The notes under the pieces were generated by a model. The model was not told the DNA's origin and searched no databases. It was given only the letters and a program-made list of their open reading frames with translations. Shown piece by piece: positions 14,920 through 22,629 of a stretch of DNA of 27,145 nt. Origin of the DNA: Acidobacteriaceae bacterium (lineage in GTDB: Bacteria; Acidobacteriota; Terriglobia; Terriglobales; Acidobacteriaceae). The stretch is taken from contig PKXI01000205.1 of NCBI GenBank assembly GCA_003133425.1, positions 1-27,145 on the forward strand. Reading direction: 5' to 3'. The translations under genes were made by a program, and so were the position numbers. Numbering within the stretch: position 1 is the first letter of the stretch; each line of letters opens with the position of its first letter.

Positions 14920-16245
14920 ATGTCCTACACAGCAGCCATCAGTGAACTGAATGCCATGGTCCCGGAGCTCTATACGGGCAGCGGACATCCGCGGCGCAAA
15001 TTCTCTTTGGATGAGATTGGCACGCTGCTGGGTGCGCTGGGCGAGCCGCAGCGTTTATTCCCTGCAGTGCTGATTGCGGGAACGAACGGAAAGGGTTCGA
15101 CGGCTGCCACGCTGGCCTCGATCCTGACGGCATCGGGACTGCGCACCGGGCTTTACACTTCGCCACATCTGGCAAGGGCCAACGAACGCATCCGCATGGA
15201 CCGCGTTGAGATTGACGACGATGCTTTTGCGCGGCTGTATTTTCGCGTTCACGATGCCGCACAGCAACTGGTGCTGAATGGCCGGCTGCCGCAAATGCCC
15301 AGCTACTTCGAGATTCTGACGGCACAGGCTCTTTTGCACTTTGCCGAGGCGAAGGCGGAGATTGCGGTGCTGGAAGTTGGAATGGGCGGGCGGCTGGACG
15401 CGACGAATATTGTGGATCCACTGATCTCGGTGATTACCGATATTTCGCTCGACCACATGGAGTGGCTCGGCTCGACAATCAGTGCAATCACACGGGAGAA
15501 GGCGGGCATTCTGCGCTCGGGCGGAACCATGATTACTCTGCCGCAGCATCCGGAAGCCAACCAGGTTCTGGGTGAGGTGGCAACGGAGCTGGGAGTGCGC
15601 GGAGTGAGTGCGACAGCTTATGTGCCGAGCGCGGGCGCAGTTGGTCCTTATTCGATTGAGGCGCTCGGAGCGGAGATTCTCATTGATTCACCACTCGTGG
15701 GCGCGCACCAGCATCGCAACCTGGCGCTGGCGATCGCTGCTGCAGCGGAGCTGGCGAGCAGCCATGGTTTTCCCATTTCGCCGGCAACGATTGCGGAGGG
15801 CATTCGGCAGACGCGCTGGCCGGGGCGGCTAGAGAGCATCGAAAGAAACGGCGTGAAGTGGATTCTGGACGTGGCACATAATCCTGCCGGCGCCTGGGCT
15901 TTGCGCGCCGGGCTGCGCAGCACCCTTGAAGTTGAGGCGCCGCGGACGCTGATCTTCAGTTGCCTACGCGATAAGCCAGTAGCGGAGATGGCGCAGATTT
16001 TGTTTCCACTGTTTGAACGCGTCATTCTTGCGCCGATTCATTCCGCCCGTGCCGCTGCACTGGACGATTTGCTGGCCGCAGCCAACGCCACAGGGGCAAC
16101 GGCTATCGCAGCCGATTCGGTTGCCAACGCACTGCAACTTGCCGAAGAGTGCGCGCAGGGTGGAGTGGTTGTCGTTTCGGGGTCGGTGTACCTGGTGGGC
16201 GAGGCGCGTACGCTGTTGCTTGGTGCGGAAGGGGAGGGACGATGA
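14920..16245 (+). CDS. folC: Bifunctional folylpolyglutamate synthase / dihydrofolate synthase
   Basis: Mur-ligase-family enzyme that joins glutamate to dihydropteroate and extends the polyglutamate tail of folates, using ATP. The 441-residue length is normal. Visible signatures are the P-loop IAGTNGKGSTAATL (52-65), TSPHLARANERI (80-91), the family block LEVGMGGRLDATN (151-163), REKAGIL (192-198, where the carbamylated lysine sits) and DVAHNPAGAW in the C-terminal domain. The gene is intact. Its stop overlaps the start of the next gene (ATGA), making folC-plsC one transcription unit. In many bacteria folC is next to accD; here accD lies about 8 kb away, so that linkage is broken. Confidence 0.95.
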   Translation: MSYTAAISELNAMVPELYTGSGHPRRKFSLDEIGTLLGALGEPQRLFPAVLIAGTNGKGSTAATLASILTASGLRTGLYTSPHLARANERIRMDRVEIDDDAFARLYFRVHDAAQQLVLNGRLPQMPSYFEILTAQALLHFAEAKAEIAVLEVGMGGRLDATNIVDPLISVITDISLDHMEWLGSTISAITREKAGILRSGGTMITLPQHPEANQVLGEVATELGVRGVSATAYVPSAGAVGPYSIEALGAEILIDSPLVGAHQHRNLALAIAAAAELASSHGFPISPATIAEGIRQTRWPGRLESIERNGVKWILDVAHNPAGAWALRAGLRSTLEVEAPRTLIFSCLRDKPVAEMAQILFPLFERVILAPIHSARAAALDDLLAAANATGATAIAADSVANALQLAEECAQGGVVVVSGSVYLVGEARTLLLGAEGEGR

Positions 16246-17060
16246 GCGGTGGAACCATGAGCTCCCGGCCCAATCCCCTGCCGCGGCTTTATCGCTGGCG
16301 CACGAATCTTATACAGATCCCACTTCTGACGGTGGTTACCGCAATTTGCGGTTCGCTGTCGCTGCTGGTCTCGTTCGGCGACAAGAATGGCCGCCTGCAG
16401 CACCGGATTGCGAGGTTCTGGGCGCGCGCCGTGGTGTGGGGAACTGGTTGCTCGATCACAGTGCGCGGGATGGAAAACCTGCACAGCCAACCTGCGGCCG
16501 TCTACGCATCGAACCACACTTCGTACATGGATACGCCGGTGATCTTCGCTACGCTTCCCTTCCAGTTCCGCATTCTTGCCAAGAAGGAGTTGTGGCCGAT
16601 CGCGTTCATCGGCTGGTATCTTGACCGGTCCGGGCAGATACCCATTGATACCGCCAATCCGCACGCCACGATGTCGAGCCTGGGCGTGGGCGTAAAGGCG
16701 CTGCGCTCCGGTACGCCGCTGTTTGTTTTTCCCGAGGGCGGACGGACGGCGACTGGCTCACTGAAGCCGTTCCTCTCCGGCGCGGCGTACCTGGCCATTC
16801 GCGCGCAGGTGCCGCTGGTGCCGATTGCGCTCACAGGGGTCTACGATTTGCTTCCGATTCATACGCGGCACTTGTATCCGGGTGAACTCACGGTGTGTGT
16901 GGGCGAGCCGATCGAGACCAAGGGGATGACGCCACGCCAGACGGACGAGCTGAACGCCCGGCTGCGATCGGCCATTGAGCGGTTGCTGGAGCCGGAATGT
17001 GCGCTGGCTGGCAATTCTGGCGGCCCCGTTGAAGAAGGTGCAATCCCTGCCGGCAACTGA
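16242..17060 (+). CDS. plsC: 1-acyl-sn-glycerol-3-phosphate acyltransferase (PlsC-like)
   Basis: Membrane-associated acyltransferase that acylates lysophosphatidic acid to phosphatidic acid in phospholipid synthesis. The 272-residue protein has a hydrophobic N-terminal segment (about 22-45). It carries the catalytic HX4D motif in NHTSYMD (His92, Asp97), the glycerol-phosphate-binding FPEGGR (163-168) and the VPIALTG motif (193-199), all in the expected order. The start chosen is the ATG overlapping the folC stop (ATGA), with AGGGA directly upstream; a longer frame starting inside folC is rejected. PlsC homologues can also act on other lysolipids, so the exact acceptor is inferred. Confidence 0.92.
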   Translation: MSGGTMSSRPNPLPRLYRWRTNLIQIPLLTVVTAICGSLSLLVSFGDKNGRLQHRIARFWARAVVWGTGCSITVRGMENLHSQPAAVYASNHTSYMDTPVIFATLPFQFRILAKKELWPIAFIGWYLDRSGQIPIDTANPHATMSSLGVGVKALRSGTPLFVFPEGGRTATGSLKPFLSGAAYLAIRAQVPLVPIALTGVYDLLPIHTRHLYPGELTVCVGEPIETKGMTPRQTDELNARLRSAIERLLEPECALAGNSGGPVEEGAIPAGN

Positions 17061-17111
17061 CGAATCGGCGTAGTGGGTCGGTTGGAAAGCGCATTCCCTC
17101 AGGGGATAAAT

Positions 17112-17131
17112 GGATGGGTTAAAACCCATCC
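17112..17131. repeat. REP-like hairpin, copy 1
   Basis: GGATGGGTT and AACCCATCC form a perfect 9-bp inverted repeat around AA (17112-17131). It shares its design (9-bp stem, central AA, GGGYT/ARCCC core) with the hairpin 32 bp further on. It lies in the intergenic gap after plsC. Confidence 0.75.
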
Positions 17132-17163
17132 CTACCAGCCCGCCTTCATTTTGACAGATTTAT

Positions 17164-17183
17164 GTACGGGCTAAAGCCCGTAC
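17164..17183. repeat. REP-like hairpin, copy 2
   Basis: GTACGGGCT and AGCCCGTAC form a perfect 9-bp inverted repeat around AA (17164-17183). A degenerate third element (GCTAAAGTCC) begins near 17190. The pair resembles the bacterial GGGCTAAAGCCC repeat class that is often scattered by REP-associated tyrosine transposases. No transposase gene is in the window. Confidence 0.75.
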
Positions 17184-17278
17184 CCTTCAGCTAAAGTCCA
17201 TACCACTCAAACAGATTCACTACCCAAATTGGCGACCGCTATCCCCGATGCAGCATCTGTCATTACACTGGTTGTTCC

Positions 17279-18052
17279 ATGTCTGTCACCATTGCGATTC
17301 CCGAGCCCACCGGCACCGACGCTGCCTACAATCAGCGCGCGCTGCCGCAGTATATTGCTGCCCTTCGAGCCGCTGGAGCGACGCCGATTGTGGTGCCGCT
17401 GAACGAACGCCAGGACCGCGTGGCCAGGTTGCTGGCTGGTGTGCAGGGAATCCTGCTGCCGGGCAGCGGCTATGACGTAGACCCGGAGAGATATGGCGAG
17501 GCGCGAAGACCGGAGTGCGGCAAGGCTGATGCTGCGCGCACCGCGGTGGACGAGCTGATGCTGCAGGATGCGTTTAACCTGCGCAAGCCGATTCTGGGCA
17601 TCTGTCATGGCGCTCAGACGCTGAATGTATGGCGCAACGGTTCACTTATCCAGGACCTGGAGACCGATTTGGAAGGCGACCTGAAGACCGCGGTCAATCA
17701 CCGCCCGGGCCGCGAAATTGTAGAGGCGCATCCGGTGCGAGTTGCGCAGGGATCTCGATTAAGCCGGATTCTTCCGCAGGGAGAGAAGTTTGAGGTCCTG
17801 GTGAATTCAAGCCACCATCAGGCGATCCGCGTTCCGGGTGACAAGCTACTGGTGAGCGCTGTCTCTCCTGCAGATGGGGTGATTGAGGCGGTGGAGCTGG
17901 ATGCTGCGGATCACTTTGCTCTCGCGGTGCAATGGCATCCAGAGCGGACGTACATGGAAAGCGCAGCCTCACGCGCGATCTTTGCGGCCTTTGTGCAGGC
18001 CGCTGCAGTCTGGACAGCTCCGCAAATTGAAGAGTCAGTGTCCCCGTCATGA
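17279..18052 (+). CDS. C26-family gamma-glutamyl hydrolase (class I glutamine amidotransferase fold)
   Basis: A 257-residue protein of the PuuD/gamma-glutamyl-GABA hydrolase type. The nucleophile elbow is GICHGAQTLNV (107-117, Cys109), and the catalytic His/Glu pair is in VQWHPERTYM (His220, Glu222). NSSHHQAI (176-183) and a G-x-G loop near 62-65 are also typical. Family members cleave gamma-glutamyl amide bonds, for example in the putrescine degradation route, but no putrescine genes are near. The stop overlaps the start of rsmG by ATGA, so the two are translationally coupled, an association that does not reveal its substrate. A role with folate polyglutamates (folC upstream) is possible but speculative. 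Confidence 0.85.
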   Translation: MSVTIAIPEPTGTDAAYNQRALPQYIAALRAAGATPIVVPLNERQDRVARLLAGVQGILLPGSGYDVDPERYGEARRPECGKADAARTAVDELMLQDAFNLRKPILGICHGAQTLNVWRNGSLIQDLETDLEGDLKTAVNHRPGREIVEAHPVRVAQGSRLSRILPQGEKFEVLVNSSHHQAIRVPGDKLLVSAVSPADGVIEAVELDAADHFALAVQWHPERTYMESAASRAIFAAFVQAAAVWTAPQIEESVSPS

Positions 18053-18696
18053 GCGAAGGGGAGAGTGCGCGGAAACTGCGGCTGGCCGCGCTGCTGGCTG
18101 AGACAGGTATTGCGCCATTGGATGCAGAGCAGGCTGATCGTTTCGAGGCTTATCTTTCGCTGTTTGTTCGCTGGAATGAGCGCGTCAATCTGACGTCGAT
18201 TCGGGATGAAGAAGGTATTCTCTCCCGCCATCTTATTGAGTCCATTGCGTGTGCGCGGGCACTGCCGGCGGGAATTTCTACACTGCTGGACTTTGGTTCT
18301 GGGGGAGGTTTTCCCGGCATTCCGATTGCGCTGTGCCGGCCGGAGATTGCGGTGACATTGGCAGAGTCTCAAGGCAAGAAGGCGGCCTTTCTGCAAGAGG
18401 CGATTCGGGTGCTGGGGATCTCGGCTAAGGTGCATGCGCAACGTGCAGAATTGTTGGAGACACGCTTCGATTGCGTCACCCTGCGCGCAGTTGACCGGAT
18501 GCCGGAAGCGGTAGCGGCGGCGGCTCTGCTGGTTGCTGCTGGCGGATGGCTGGCGTTGATGACGACTCGGGGAGAGCTGGCCGGACTACAGGCTGTGGCG
18601 GGGATGGAGTTTTCCTGGTCCGAAGTGATTCCATTACCCGGAAGCGTTGAAAGGTTGTTGGCCGTCGGTCAGCGGCCTGTCAGTTCGCCATCTTAA
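18049..18696 (+). CDS. rsmG: 16S rRNA (guanine-527-N7)-methyltransferase RsmG (GidB)
   Basis: SAM-dependent Rossmann-fold enzyme that methylates G527 in the 530 loop of 16S rRNA; its loss typically gives low-level streptomycin resistance. The 215-residue protein shows WNERVNLTS (42-50), SRHLIES (59-65), the SAM-binding DFGSGGGFPGIP (81-92), ESQGKKAAFLQEA (106-118) and TLRAVDR (144-150). All are family hallmarks. It is coupled to the upstream hydrolase (ATGA). Its last 17 bp overlap the convergent DUF3788 gene. rsmG lying upstream of parA-parB is a widespread origin-proximal arrangement, here interrupted by about 2 kb. Confidence 0.95.
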   Translation: MSEGESARKLRLAALLAETGIAPLDAEQADRFEAYLSLFVRWNERVNLTSIRDEEGILSRHLIESIACARALPAGISTLLDFGSGGGFPGIPIALCRPEIAVTLAESQGKKAAFLQEAIRVLGISAKVHAQRAELLETRFDCVTLRAVDRMPEAVAAAALLVAAGGWLALMTTRGELAGLQAVAGMEFSWSEVIPLPGSVERLLAVGQRPVSSPS

Positions 18697-19102
18697 TCAG
18701 GGCGAGTTTGCGAATGGCAGCCAGGTCCTTTTCGGTTTTCACGACGAGACGGAGGCCTGTGCCCTCAGCGTAGCGCGGAGCTTCGTCAATAAGCTTGAGA
18801 ACGGGTTTCGGAAGACTGCTGGTACGAGTGGCGGCTACCGCCTTGTCCCCCAGGACAAATGAGGCCCGGAAGCAGCCATTGCAGGGACCGAGATAGATGA
18901 TGGTTCGCTTCTTCAGCTTGAGGCGGAGAGACCAGCCGTACTTGGGCGAACTTGACTTCCACTCCTGTTCTGCGACGCCCAGATCCTTGGCCAGCCAGTC
19001 TACGAGCTCTTTCCACGTGTTTGAAGAAGGGCCGAGCGCTGCGTAGATTTCCTTTTCGGTTGGTTGAACCGTTATGCCGACGAATGCGTTGGGAATATCC
19101 AT
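18680..19102 (-). CDS. DUF3788 family protein
   Basis: A 140-residue soluble protein of unknown function. The characteristic blocks are EWKSSSPKYGWSLRLKLKKR (47-66), TIIYLGPCNGCFRASFVLGD (67-86) and YAEGTGLRLVV (111-121), which match the DUF3788 pattern of an aromatic-rich N-terminal half followed by a YAEG motif. The start is supported by GGAGG about seven bases upstream. It converges on rsmG and overlaps its 3' end by 17 bp. An inverted repeat (19120-19135) precedes the ribosome binding site. DUF3788 proteins resemble YdhG/DUF1801-like small proteins in general form, but no activity is established. Confidence 0.85.
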   Translation of the reverse strand: MDIPNAFVGITVQPTEKEIYAALGPSSNTWKELVDWLAKDLGVAEQEWKSSSPKYGWSLRLKLKKRTIIYLGPCNGCFRASFVLGDKAVAATRTSSLPKPVLKLIDEAPRYAEGTGLRLVVKTEKDLAAIRKLALIKMAN

Positions 19103-19119
19103 CTTGTTGCCTCCGGTCT

Positions 19120-19135
19120 TGAAATCCAGATTTCA
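19120..19135. promoter_or_regulatory. Short palindrome before the DUF3788 gene
   Basis: TGAAATC and GATTTCA form a perfect 7-bp inverted repeat separated by two bases, about 18 bp upstream of the DUF3788 start. It could be an operator or a 5'-UTR hairpin. No regulator can be linked to it. Confidence 0.4.
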
Positions 19136-19204
19136 GGCAATTTGAAGCTGGTCCGCGCTGACTGCGGGCGCAGTAATTTCATGTGCGTGAGTGTACCACA
19201 TTAT

Positions 19205-20060
19205 GAATCGACACTCTGGTCCGGGGAAAGTTGGTAAAGGTCCTGAGGGACTCGAACCTGATCCGCGCCGAGGGCCTAATACGTAGGATTCGGGCTGGGA
19301 GCTGCTCGGGCTGCGGGTGTGGGCGGGAGATGGAGACAAAGTGCCGCCGTTGAGGACGCTTGCGACTTGAATGGTTACCCCGCTGGTTGCTGTGAGATTT
19401 GGTGCGGAGCTTCCCTGCTGGAGCAGGGTGATGTGAAGCAAGGCGGCGGTAATGGCGTGGGGGTGAGAATGGCGCGGCAATACTGTCGTCAGAGGGCTGG
19501 AAGCTGGGGAAGTGACGGGTTTCCGGGTAGTAGCCTCTGGGGTTGCCAATGAGGTGGGGCTCGTTGCCGATCTCGATGCCAGGGCAGGGAGGAACCACGC
19601 TGCCGATAGGCCCAAGCGACCTCTTGGGCCGCGAGGGTTGGGTGAGTTATGGCCGGTTGCCGAACCGCCAAGATTGATGCCGTAAAGGCACTGCCAGCCC
19701 GCAGCTTCAACGAAGGCCGCAGGAGAGGCAACGTGGTTGAGTGCGACCTGTCGGGCATTTTCGGCAGCGCCGCCGGGATTCCGCACGGTCTGGTCCACGG
19801 TGTTTCCGCGAACGCGGAGCCCGGTGGGGCCAATGCGCTTGAACAGACCGATGAGGTTGCTGGTGGAGGCAGTGAAGACTGGTTGGTGGATCGAGCTCTC
19901 TTCGTAGGAGAATGCCGCAAAGGCCGGGCCAATCGATCCTGCGGCTGTTGCGGTCGCCGTGAGATACGCGCCGGTGAGGGGACCGGAGGGTGCGGGCTGG
20001 GGAGTGGAACCAGAGGGAGGCGGTCGGGGAGGCGGACGCGACGGAACCGCCACATTCAGG
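19205..20060 (-). pseudogene. Frameshifted, internally deleted GH79-like glycoside hydrolase
   Basis: Homologous-looking segments appear in order but in different minus-strand frames. Positions 19933-19640 give IGPAFAAFSYEESSIHQPVF, IGLFKRIGPTGLRVRGNTVD and AAGWQCLYGINLGGSATG. Positions 19638-19582 (another frame) give TLAAQEVAWAYRQRGSSLP. Positions 19580-19497 (third frame) give GIEIGNEPHLIGNPRGYYPE with the catalytic-type NEP. A TGA at 19489-19491 replaces the expected Trp in an AL-W-RQYCRAIL stretch. After about 19440 the sequence jumps to a C-terminal beta-domain-like piece (LLQQGSSAPNLTATSGVTIQ). The remnant is about half the family's usual length, so some 200 residues are missing at that junction. 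A Pro-rich linker and a possible lipobox cysteine (LPECGG) in a shifted frame suggest it was a lipoprotein. Family identity is from memory of the conserved blocks. Confidence 0.7.
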
Positions 20061-20404
20061 GAGGATGGTCAGGGAGGAGGGAGGGTGCGGCGAGTGCTGC
20101 GGCCCCCTGAAGGGCGAGTTTTCGGCGCGTAAATCAAATAGCGGCGGAAGGGGATAGGTTCGTCGAAGGAGTCAGGCATTTTGATCGGTGCAATTTTGCT
20201 TCGTTACAGGGCCTCGACCTCTTCGGCTCAAGACGGGAGTCTGCGATCGTTGGACGAGCTCCAGGGGCGTCATCAAGCTTGATTTGAGGCGGAGGTTCCT
20301 GCGAGAAGCTTTGCTGAGGATTGCGGCGGTAAGGGCGCCAACGTGAAGCAAGTGAGCCGGATTGCCGATAGTTCAGGGTTGGGTTTGCCCGCGAGATGGT
20401 GGCG

Positions 20405-20420
20405 TGTTCCACGTGGAACA
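20405..20420. promoter_or_regulatory. parS: parS centromere site 1
   Basis: TGTTCCACGTGGAACA, a perfect 16-bp palindrome matching the bacterial parS consensus (TGTTTCACGTGAAACA) except for one symmetric substitution in each arm. It is the loading site for ParB clamps. It lies 335 bp upstream of parA. Confidence 0.95.
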
Positions 20421-20448
20421 AATTGGGAACGAGGGTCGAAATGGGAGA

Positions 20449-20464
20449 TGTTCCACGTGGAACA
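20449..20464. promoter_or_regulatory. parS: parS centromere site 2
   Basis: A second identical TGTTCCACGTGGAACA palindrome, 44 bp from the first measured start to start. That is about four helical turns, so both sites face the same side of the DNA. Confidence 0.95.
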
Positions 20465-20739
20465 AACGCCTCCGTTGTTTGATTTGGGGCTCAGCTCCAA
20501 ATTGGAACTCGCCCGAGAAACCTCAATCCTGCCCAGCCAATCCAGGTAGTTTTCCACCGTGAGAACGTCTCACCCGTCCTTATGCCCTTTCTGAAAGAAC
20601 CGTCGCGAAGCTCTTCCGGCTCATACGTTTGCCCGTTAGTACCCGGTCCCCCCACAAGGAGCTTTCCACAGCTTCGACCTGTTCTCCACATGTCAACTGG
20701 CTACCCTTGCATCGCTCTTCCCTTTTACTCTTGAATGCC

Positions 20740-21585
20740 ATGGGCAAGATTCTCGGCATCGTCAACCAAAAGGGCGGAGTTGGAAAAACCACTACTGCGA
20801 TAAATCTGTCAGCCTGCCTGGCGCTTGAGGGTCTTCGGACGCTTTTGGTGGACTGCGATCCCCAGGCCAATGCCACTTCCGGTATGGGATTTCAGCGCGA
20901 TGATAACCGCAGATCTGTCTATGACGTGCTGATGGGCGACTCCCCTGCCGAGCAAGTCATTCTGCCTACTGAGATCGAAATGCTCCGGCTGCTGCCGGGA
21001 TCAAAGAATCTGACCGGAGCGAATATTGAGCTGGCCGGGGCCGATGATCGTGCGCTTCGCCTTCGCCGCGCACTGGAGCCAGTCCGGGACAGCTTCGACC
21101 TCATCATTCTGGATTGCCCGCCAGCGCTCGACCTGCTCACGCTCAACGTCCTGTCTGCCGCGGAGACTCTCATTGTCCCGATGCAGGCTGAGTACTTCGC
21201 GCTGGAGGGGATCTCCGAACTGATTTCCACCCTTGAGCGAGTGCGCGCCGCCTACAATCCAGAGCTCAATATTGAGGGCGTTTTACTCACCATGTACGAC
21301 GACCGCACCAATCTCGCTCAACAAGTCAGCGAAACGCTCCGCGCGTACTTCAAAGACCGGCTCTTCCACACCGTGATTCCGCGCAATATCCGGCTTGCCG
21401 AGGCGCCCAGTCATGGCAAGCCTGTGGCCCTGTACGATGCACGTTCGCGTGGGGCGGAGGCGTACTTTGAACTGGCTGGGGAGTTTCTGGCCCGCAATCA
21501 CATCGTGAGCCCGCGCGGCTCCCTGCGTATAGCCCAGGCGGCTCCCTGGCCGGAGGCAAAAGTCAATTTCTGGCCATATTCCTGA
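20740..21585 (+). CDS. parA: Chromosome-partitioning ATPase ParA (Soj)
   Basis: Deviant-Walker ATPase that binds DNA non-specifically as an ATP dimer and drives segregation of ParB-parS complexes. The 281-residue protein starts MGKILGIVNQ, followed by the deviant Walker A KGGVGKTT (11-18), then VDCDPQANAT (37-46), LIILDCPP (121-128) and the late block TVIPRNIRLAEAPSHGKP (211-228). All are typical of chromosomal Soj proteins. A longer upstream frame is rejected because the extra 37 residues have no family match. No clear Shine-Dalgarno precedes the start. After the conserved core there is a C-terminal extension of about 25 residues (SPRGSLRIAQAAPWPEAKVN and beyond) that I do not recognise. parB follows 93 bp later. 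Confidence 0.95.
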   Translation: MGKILGIVNQKGGVGKTTTAINLSACLALEGLRTLLVDCDPQANATSGMGFQRDDNRRSVYDVLMGDSPAEQVILPTEIEMLRLLPGSKNLTGANIELAGADDRALRLRRALEPVRDSFDLIILDCPPALDLLTLNVLSAAETLIVPMQAEYFALEGISELISTLERVRAAYNPELNIEGVLLTMYDDRTNLAQQVSETLRAYFKDRLFHTVIPRNIRLAEAPSHGKPVALYDARSRGAEAYFELAGEFLARNHIVSPRGSLRIAQAAPWPEAKVNFWPYS

Positions 21586-21678
21586 CCTGAACGCCGCAAC
21601 CGCGAGCGAGCAATTACCGCACTTCCCGCAACAGATTTCGAACAACCGGACAACATCAGCCGATATAGAAGGACTTGA

Positions 21679-22584
21679 ATGATGAACATCGCTGCCACGG
21701 ACCCCAAGCGCCGCGCCCTGGGCAAAGGCTTGGACTCACTGCTCCCGCGAGTCAACGTCGCACCGGCTCCATCACCCACTGATTCAGAGGGCGGCAGGGC
21801 CCGCGAAATTCCACTTGATCAGATTGATCCCAACCCCTTCCAGACTCGCTCGCAGATGAACGAGGAGCAGCTAGCCGAATTGTCCGCCTCCATCACTGCG
21901 AACGGAGTTGTCCAGCCAGTGCTGGTGCGTCCGCTGTTGAACGGCCGGTTCCAGCTGATTGCAGGAGAGCGGCGGTGGCGCGCCTCTGAGCTTGCCGGCA
22001 AGGCCACCATCCCGGCAATTCTCCGCCAGGTCTCCGACGAGCAGGCGATGGAGATCACGATCGTCGAAAACCTGCAACGCGCCGACCTTAATCCGATGGA
22101 GCAGGCCCGAGCTTTCGAGCGGCTCTCACGTGAGTTCCACATGACCCAGGAGCAGATGGCTGTGCGCACCGGCAAGGATCGTGCCACCGTCGCCAACTTC
22201 CTTCGGCTGCTGCGACTGCCCGCCTCGGTGCAGGTTCGAGTCGAGTCTGGCGAATTGAGCTTCGGCCATGCGCGAACACTGCTGGCCTTTGAGCATGCCG
22301 AGGAGATCGAAAAGGCGGCGCAGCGCATCGGCACACTTTCGCTTTCTGTTCGCCAAACAGAGAACTACGTGCAAGGTCTCCTGCATCCGGAAAGGGCCTC
22401 CAAGAAGGACCCTAAGCCCGAGCCACCTGTCGATCCCAACGTACGTGAAGTCCAGGACCGGTTGCAGCGGGCGTTGGGCCTCAAGGTCCACATTGAGGAC
22501 CACCACGGCCGCGGAAAAGTGATCATCGAATACGGCCGGCTGGAAGATTTCGACACGCTTTTAGAGCAGTTGGCGGGAGAATGA
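21679..22584 (+). CDS. parB: Chromosome-partitioning protein ParB (Spo0J), CTP-dependent clamp
   Basis: Binds parS, hydrolyses CTP and slides as a clamp to build the partition complex. The 301-residue protein has the N-terminal ParA-activating region with RRALGKGLDSLLP (11-23) and a ParB/Srx domain with the CTP-contacting GERRWRAS (96-103) and ENLQRADLNPMEQA (130-143). The HTH region is MTQEQMAVRTGKDRATVANF (155-174) with LRLLRLP after it. The C-terminal dimerisation region (about 255-300) follows a Pro/Lys-rich linker. AAGGA lies upstream of the start; a second ATG directly follows the first, so the true start may be at 21682. The two parS sites upstream of parA are its cognate targets. Confidence 0.95.
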   Translation: MMNIAATDPKRRALGKGLDSLLPRVNVAPAPSPTDSEGGRAREIPLDQIDPNPFQTRSQMNEEQLAELSASITANGVVQPVLVRPLLNGRFQLIAGERRWRASELAGKATIPAILRQVSDEQAMEITIVENLQRADLNPMEQARAFERLSREFHMTQEQMAVRTGKDRATVANFLRLLRLPASVQVRVESGELSFGHARTLLAFEHAEEIEKAAQRIGTLSLSVRQTENYVQGLLHPERASKKDPKPEPPVDPNVREVQDRLQRALGLKVHIEDHHGRGKVIIEYGRLEDFDTLLEQLAGE

Positions 22585-22629
22585 AAGACGTTAGAAGCCG
22601 ACTTACGTAAAATCTGATAATCTGATTCC

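Larger units (their letters stand above)
20061..20739. other. Gene-free region before parA containing two parS sites
   Basis: About 680 bp without a credible gene. It carries two perfect parS palindromes, listed separately. Weak DnaA-box-like 9-mers, each one mismatch from TTWTNCACA, lie at 20550-20558, 20662-20670 and 20682-20690. Short open frames that begin MFHVEH or include VPRGT are translations of the parS palindromes and are not genes. The promoter for parAB must lie in the right part. Confidence 0.65.

Noticed and set aside
19228..19260. tRNA T-arm-like GGTTCGAGTCC on the minus strand
   Set aside because: The flanking arms do not pair and no acceptor or anticodon stem can be drawn; it lies within the pseudogene remnant.
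20134..20562. Short open frames beginning MFHVEH or containing VPRGT/CSTWN
   Set aside because: These are translations of the parS palindromes, a known source of spurious ORFs; no ribosome binding site or domain.
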